Positions 60,801 through 64,000 of a stretch of DNA of 64,000 nucleotides are shown here, one piece after another. The position numbers and the translations under genes are program-made. The stretch covers positions 33,527-97,526 of the forward strand of contig JAJDCR010000165.1 of the NCBI GenBank assembly GCA_029260735.1, in the 5' to 3' direction. This DNA comes from Planctomycetota bacterium. GTDB taxonomy: Bacteria > Planctomycetota > Uabimicrobiia > Uabimicrobiales > Uabimicrobiaceae. Each line of letters opens with the position of its first letter. Position 1 is the first letter of the stretch. The notes under the pieces are model-generated. The model did no database searches, was not told the DNA's origin, and saw only the letters and a list, made by a program, of their open reading frames with translations.

Positions 60801-61468
60801 AAATAATCTTGGGGATATTCTCCTATCTCATAAACTTCGACAATATTGGGGTGCTTTAGCTTAGCCATTGAGCGAGCTTCTTGTAAAAATCTTTTCGCTT
60901 GGCTTTCGCTTACTTCTTCGGAAGGAAGAATGACTTTTAAGGCCACTCGTCGTGTCAGTTTTTCGTCGTAAACTTTGTAAACGCTACCCATCCCTCCTGC
61001 CCCAATTTTTTCTTCCACGAGATAGTTGCCAAAAGTTTGTCCTATTTGAACCGATCTGTATTTTTTCACTTGGGATTTTTTGATAAATTTTTCGGAGAAT
61101 GACCCCTTGCGATTATCTTTCATCAGACTTCTTTTAACAGAAGATAAATCTGCAAAACTTTTCTCTCTAGGAGCCATGCTTTCGTCAGCGGGAAACTCAC
61201 AAAAAGAAGTATCAAAAGAATCTTCCGTCGGAAGACTATCTCTTGTTTGTGATGAATCCGTTTGCGTAGGATACAATCGCTCAGCAATCTCTGTTACTTG
61301 TTTATGAGAAAGATAGCCTTTCATCATAAGCACTTGTAATAGGCTCACTTTTTTTCCTGCATCTATTAACTTGCGTTGTAGAGGTAAGGATTCTAAAATT
61401 TGCTTTTTGCTAATCCACTCGAGACGAATCGCTAGTTTAATAAACTCCATATCAGAAGAAGAAGTCAT
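57818..61468 (-). CDS. Ser/Thr kinase with N-terminal GspE-N-like module and WD40 repeats
   Basis: 1216 residues from the ATG at 61468, which has AAGGAT upstream; an ATG 21 nt earlier lacks one. Residues about 8-64 form the recurring module (IKLAIRLEWISKKQILESLP, then LLQVLMMKGYLSHKQV). The kinase domain (about 150-410) has GAGGMGSVYKVY, VALKVIL, HRDIKPSNIVM, DFGLAK and GTLPYMPPEQA. One membrane helix (ISLMIVFVILGTLGFIGQL) and a coiled coil follow, then 'MRDWEWKWLHHKAHNE', a segment characteristic of planctomycete kinase-WD40 proteins. About ten WD40 repeats (for example SGGQDGLVKLWKL, SGGKDGRLIVWDL) complete it. The WD40 part is probably outside the cytoplasm. Confidence 0.93.
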   Translation of the reverse strand: MTSSSDMEFIKLAIRLEWISKKQILESLPLQRKLIDAGKKVSLLQVLMMKGYLSHKQVTEIAERLYPTQTDSSQTRDSLPTEDSFDTSFCEFPADESMAPREKSFADLSSVKRSLMKDNRKGSFSEKFIKKSQVKKYRSVQIGQTFGNYLVEEKIGAGGMGSVYKVYDEKLTRRVALKVILPSEEVSESQAKRFLQEARSMAKLKHPNIVEVYEIGEYPQDYFTMEYIEGGSITQIIQSGVISSQQAARIIQKCSSALQVAHREGIIHRDIKPSNIVMTRKQEPKITDFGLAKALDQESAFSQNSGGVGTLPYMPPEQAEGVGVDNRSDIYSLGATLYHILTGSPPFKGDSYLRVLYQVIKEEPVRPRSLNPDVPIDLEAICLKCLSKDREDRYPNAYLLARDLRNFLEGKPVIARPMGKLNHLKKWTQRNKVISLMIVFVILGTLGFIGQLTQTRNEAIVAKEREKVARLKSESLRKLAQKAEEKAKEEESNTKEKLYYANISLAQFFTQNKNIAEADYCLKDCSPEMRDWEWKWLHHKAHNEYASLSGKTSVQQCVFSPTEQVFAQIDLEEVKVWSLSEKKELYSFPIPAKYKGKSVSFSSDGFLLAVLYNSFQPVPFAEKSFLAIYDLRTSRAKQISILGHHNLGSRCVFHPKYDIVLSCYEASPDGTYNRYQNRAMPEEEKIKTEKLHENLILSDAKTGQKLFVEKAYYSFFYNNILDCSFHPEGKILATAGDNGEVKLWSVGKSKNQWHLSEKTFFSSKEREKEREKEREIGKPRRVVFSPDGKNLLVLYNDNFSLWDMLAPKIKGTFPGESGALRAGAFHPSGKTLVLASEDGTLTLWDIEKRSALRIFKGHHQSVVTCDIDSKGETLISGGQDGLVKLWKLSLAENPPRPFVLPLEKDKIESLSLSLDGKMVATLQKKSAYLKFWDGETGEKLFQIRNQPIPSFNLTHGVLAPDKKRVLVGKREEIEQLEIYDLESKEKLVIFEQISRNIATCAYSSDNRKVAAANKEGSFFLWEIPPFPKKNEPVVFAKPVVEFVGHLNPLSKVTFHPEGTKIAACSGNSLFIWNANIPSITEQIKRIKREPLFELPGFRFSCLAFNQKGDRIVSGGKDGRLIVWDLKQGRKIAVYEKHSRAVRGCFFSSTEKRIISIGEDGKIKVWPYRDSKKLYHIPRALLTISAHKDRVLGLVVSRNKDKFVTFSREGEVKIWQE
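59146..59180 (-). repeat. 12-bp tandem repeat inside the WD40 kinase gene
   Basis: TTTCTCTTTCTT-type units repeat about three times and encode an REKE-type tetrapeptide run. Slippage-prone. Confidence 0.8.
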
Positions 61469-61616
61469 TATGCTATCCTTAGTAACCATCTAGAGCATGT
61501 CCTAGATGAAAAAAAGTCTTTCATTATTTTTTTCCCATGAGTAAAATATATCATGAAAAGCAGAGTAAAAAGCTTCTCAACTTCCCAACCTTCTCAGGAA
61601 AGAAATCGTAAAAAAT

Positions 61617-62516
61617 ATGACAAATCCTAAAAACTTTAATGATGCTATGAAAGAATTATTTCTAGGTATTCCGGAGCCCCCCCCTGCATATACAAAAATT
61701 GGCCCTTACAAGGTGATAAAGCAAATTGGGGAAGGAGGCATGGGAGAGGTTTATAAAGTACAAGATTCGCGGACAAAAAAACTGTATGCTCTAAAAACGC
61801 TTCTTCAAAAAAATATTGATAACGAAAATAGCATTCGGCGTTTTTCTCGTGAAATGAAATTAGCAGCAAATCTTGACCATCCTAACATTGTCAAGGTCTA
61901 TCATAAGGGATACTATAAGGATATACTCTTTTTTACGATGGAGCTTATTCCTGGCGCACCACTGAACACAAAAGATTATAGCTTTCCCTTGCATCATCAA
62001 GAAATCATTCACTTGGTTATCCAAGTGGCTGAAGCCCTTTGCTATGCTCACAAAAAAGGCGTTATTCATCGCGATTTAAAACCTGCTAACATAATGATAA
62101 ATGCAGGGGAGCCCAAAATAGTTGACTTCGGTTTAGCCAAGTTTGTCCTAGAAGAAAGCCAACAACTAACTTCGACTGGAAATATCTTGGGAACAATTGC
62201 CTATATGGCTCCAGAGCAGGCATTGGAAGGGATTCGGGATTTAGATCAGCGAAGCGATATTTTTTCTCTTGGAGCCATTTTATACAAAATGTTAACAGGA
62301 AAATGCCCTTTCCCTGGAGTCGTTGCCTTTGAAGTTTTTCAAAACCTCACTTCCTCCCGTCCACCAAAAGCTCCTCAAGAAATAAAATCGTCTATCCCTG
62401 AAGAACTTTCCCAAATTTGCCTCAAGGCAATCGCTAAATGCAAGGAACAGCGCTACCAAAAAATGGAAGATTTTAAAAACGATTTACTCGCCTATTCAGA
62501 ACGTGGTGTCAATTAA
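61617..62516 (+). CDS. Soluble Ser/Thr protein kinase
   Basis: 299 residues: essentially one kinase domain with a short N-terminal tail. GEGGMGEVYKVQ is the glycine loop, YALKTLL holds the ATP Lys, HRDLKPANIMI the catalytic loop, DFGLAK the metal site, and GTIAYMAPEQA the APE region. There is no membrane segment or accessory domain. It is divergent from the WD40 kinase gene and convergent with a sigma-factor gene. That neighbourhood is frequent in Planctomycetota and suggests a phosphorylation-linked regulatory unit (inference). Confidence 0.94.
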   Translation: MTNPKNFNDAMKELFLGIPEPPPAYTKIGPYKVIKQIGEGGMGEVYKVQDSRTKKLYALKTLLQKNIDNENSIRRFSREMKLAANLDHPNIVKVYHKGYYKDILFFTMELIPGAPLNTKDYSFPLHHQEIIHLVIQVAEALCYAHKKGVIHRDLKPANIMINAGEPKIVDFGLAKFVLEESQQLTSTGNILGTIAYMAPEQALEGIRDLDQRSDIFSLGAILYKMLTGKCPFPGVVAFEVFQNLTSSRPPKAPQEIKSSIPEELSQICLKAIAKCKEQRYQKMEDFKNDLLAYSERGVN

Positions 62517-62581
62517 GGAAAAATAATAAAGAAAGACAATTATAACGATTACTAATGCATTACATCCTTATCTTTCCTGCC

Positions 62582-63658
62582 TTATAATAGATTAAATTTT
62601 TCTTTCAAGTAAAGAGAAAGAAAGTACTCCAGAAATTCGCCGTCTTGTTCTCGATAAAAATGTTTTCGGGCAGTTTGCGAAGCTACTTCCAAAAGATTCT
62701 TCTGAGCTTTTTTTCGCCGAGAAGGGCTAAGCTCTTCTTCATTTTCCTCTCCCTCTTCCTCTTCCAACAAACTGTGGGGAAAAATATGTTCACTATAAGA
62801 TTTCTCCAAAAGAAGTCGATGAAGACGAAGTAAATTTTGGGGTTTTTCAGGAGTAGCGAGAAGTTTTTTCATTTCACTGCTCAGGGGAACCGAAGCGAAG
62901 CGTTGGGAGTCATACAGAGAATCGTCGCGCAAAAGTCGATTGAGTTCTGTGATAAAATGTCTATGGAGGGTTTTTTTACGAGAGCCCTGAGCTAGATAGT
63001 CTTTTAATAGTTGCTGAGTATCAGAGGATAAATTATCATAGAGGTACTGAGTTAGAGGGCTTTCTTGCTCAGCCAAAAGAGCATAAAACTGATCTATATC
63101 TCGAAAATCTTCTGTGCTAAATTTCCAAGACCCCTTCCGGGCTAGTTTTTTGTAATAGATAAAAAGAGCATGCATTTCTGGCATAGTATCTATTTGATTG
63201 TCCAGTTCGTGAAAAACAGGCCGAAAATACTCAACATCATAAGTAGTTTCCAAAAGTTCTTCGATTTCTTTCGAGGAACTTTCTGGTAAATCTTCGTTTT
63301 GGTAAGAATACTCCTTGACCTTCTTTTGTGCTCTCCAGTAATCAATAACATAGTTGCGAAACATCGTACGTAGATAAGCTCGAAAATTCCCTTTTTCGCT
63401 ACCGTGGCTTTCGATCGCTAAAGCAAATTTTTCTGCCATAAACCCTCCGACCAAATCTTCCATATCAAGGCGGGCTAAAGAGAGGTTTTGACGAAAAAGT
63501 GAAATTGCTACTGTTCGAATAAAAATACCATACTTAGCAGCCAAACGATTACGAGCATCAGGATTTACAGTGTACTGATTCAACCCAGTTGTTTGACTAA
63601 TGGCTACTGGAATGCCTTCAAGGTAAAGATGAATATAGTCTTGGGGGGAGTCAGACAC
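62582..63658 (-). CDS. ECF-type RNA polymerase sigma factor-like protein, long form
   Basis: 358 residues. Region 2 is recognisable: 'DLVGGFMAEKFALAIESHGS' followed by GNFRAYLRTMFRNYVIDYWR (residues about 93-112), matching the 'GSFRAYLxxxxRxxxIDxxR' pattern of ECF sigma factors. Region 4 is not evident. The C-terminal 200 residues are helical and charged, longer than in ordinary ECF factors, with a Lys-rich end. The gene is convergent with a kinase gene 65 nt away, as in planctomycete ECF/kinase pairs. Without region 4 it may bind promoters differently or be a relative that has lost sigma function. Confidence 0.7.
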   Translation of the reverse strand: MSDSPQDYIHLYLEGIPVAISQTTGLNQYTVNPDARNRLAAKYGIFIRTVAISLFRQNLSLARLDMEDLVGGFMAEKFALAIESHGSEKGNFRAYLRTMFRNYVIDYWRAQKKVKEYSYQNEDLPESSSKEIEELLETTYDVEYFRPVFHELDNQIDTMPEMHALFIYYKKLARKGSWKFSTEDFRDIDQFYALLAEQESPLTQYLYDNLSSDTQQLLKDYLAQGSRKKTLHRHFITELNRLLRDDSLYDSQRFASVPLSSEMKKLLATPEKPQNLLRLHRLLLEKSYSEHIFPHSLLEEEEGEENEEELSPSRRKKAQKNLLEVASQTARKHFYREQDGEFLEYFLSLYLKEKFNLL

Positions 63659-64000
63659 TGTTTTACTCCTTTGGTGAGAAGCTTTCTCAAGAAAAATGGG
63701 AATAAATTACTTGTATAGTCCTACATTCGGCAGCGAAAAAAGTGTAGCTTCAGATTTAATATAGGCAAAGTTAAACGTTTTTTAGGGAATTCAGAACTCA
63801 GAACTCAGAACTTAGAATTCAGTAGAAAAAAAGAAGAAAAGACATCTTCTTAAAGTTTCCGGATTTCCCTACTGGATTCTCCTAAGAAACTTCAATATCT
63901 ATGAGAGTTGTACCAGGATAAAATCGTAACTCGATTCGTAATCTTAATCGTAAATCTTAATCGTAATCTTTTCTTTTTTTTCGATTACGAGTACGATTAA
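63659..64000. other. Gap with short repeats at the window edge
   Basis: No gene seen. Simple direct repeats occur: AGAACTCAG-type units near 63790-63822, and AATCTTAATCGTAA-type units near 63930-64000. Confidence 0.5.

Overview
The window looks like part of the chromosome of a low-GC (roughly 35-40 percent by eye) member of the Planctomycetota or a neighbouring PVC lineage. This is inference from gene content: a Ser/Thr kinase fused to WD40 repeats, a kinase next to an ECF-type sigma factor, a kinase fused to Sel1 repeats, several PEP-CTERM proteins, isolated pseudopilin genes, and a stand-alone rplC. No rRNA is present and there is one tRNA. No species is claimed.

Layout. 1-3.7 kb: a 5'-truncated dynamin/SrfC-like GTPase followed by an Hsp70/actin-like ATPase. 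3.7-13.2 kb: a long minus-strand run with an extracellular solute-binding protein carrying an apparent PDZ insertion, a TPR-type secreted protein, two small coiled-coil lipoproteins and three larger envelope proteins. 13.5-19.4 kb: a zinc-ribbon protein, a DUF11-type lipoprotein, a large inverted-repeat (MITE-like) element, dtd, a coiled-coil protein, a 0.9 kb AT-rich gap and fxsA. 19.4-22.9 kb: five prepilin/pseudopilin genes. 23.3-28.8 kb: a 1533-residue double kinase and a nucleotidyltransferase. 29-33 kb: hemD-modC, a secreted protein and rplC. 33-37.6 kb: a kinase-Sel1 protein, an AEC permease, a PEP-CTERM protein and tRNA-Arg. 37.6-46.6 kb: a more accessory-looking stretch with an MFS permease, gene remnants, a sulfotransferase, a DinB-like protein, LamG/PEP-CTERM genes and a P1 peptidase. 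46.9-56.4 kb: a zinc-ribbon/SGNH membrane protein, a lipase-like lipoprotein, a heme-binding hybrid histidine kinase and two PEP-CTERM proteins. 56.9-63.7 kb: a tandem thioredoxin-fold protein with two in-frame TGA codons, a kinase-WD40 protein, a second kinase and a sigma factor.

The most interesting feature is at 56877-57734. Three open frames in one register are separated by two TGA codons, each exactly where the first Cys of a thioredoxin-type W-C-x-x-C motif would lie. Each TGA is followed at the same distance (17 nt) by a hairpin whose loop has a G at its second position. The simplest reading is a membrane-anchored selenoprotein with two U-x-x-C domains and two bacterial SECIS elements. 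A second theme is a module of about 55 residues, resembling the N-terminal domain of GspE/MshE secretion ATPases, that recurs in the GTPase, in two zinc-ribbon proteins and in the WD40 kinase. It suggests a shared docking domain in the signalling and envelope proteins of this organism.
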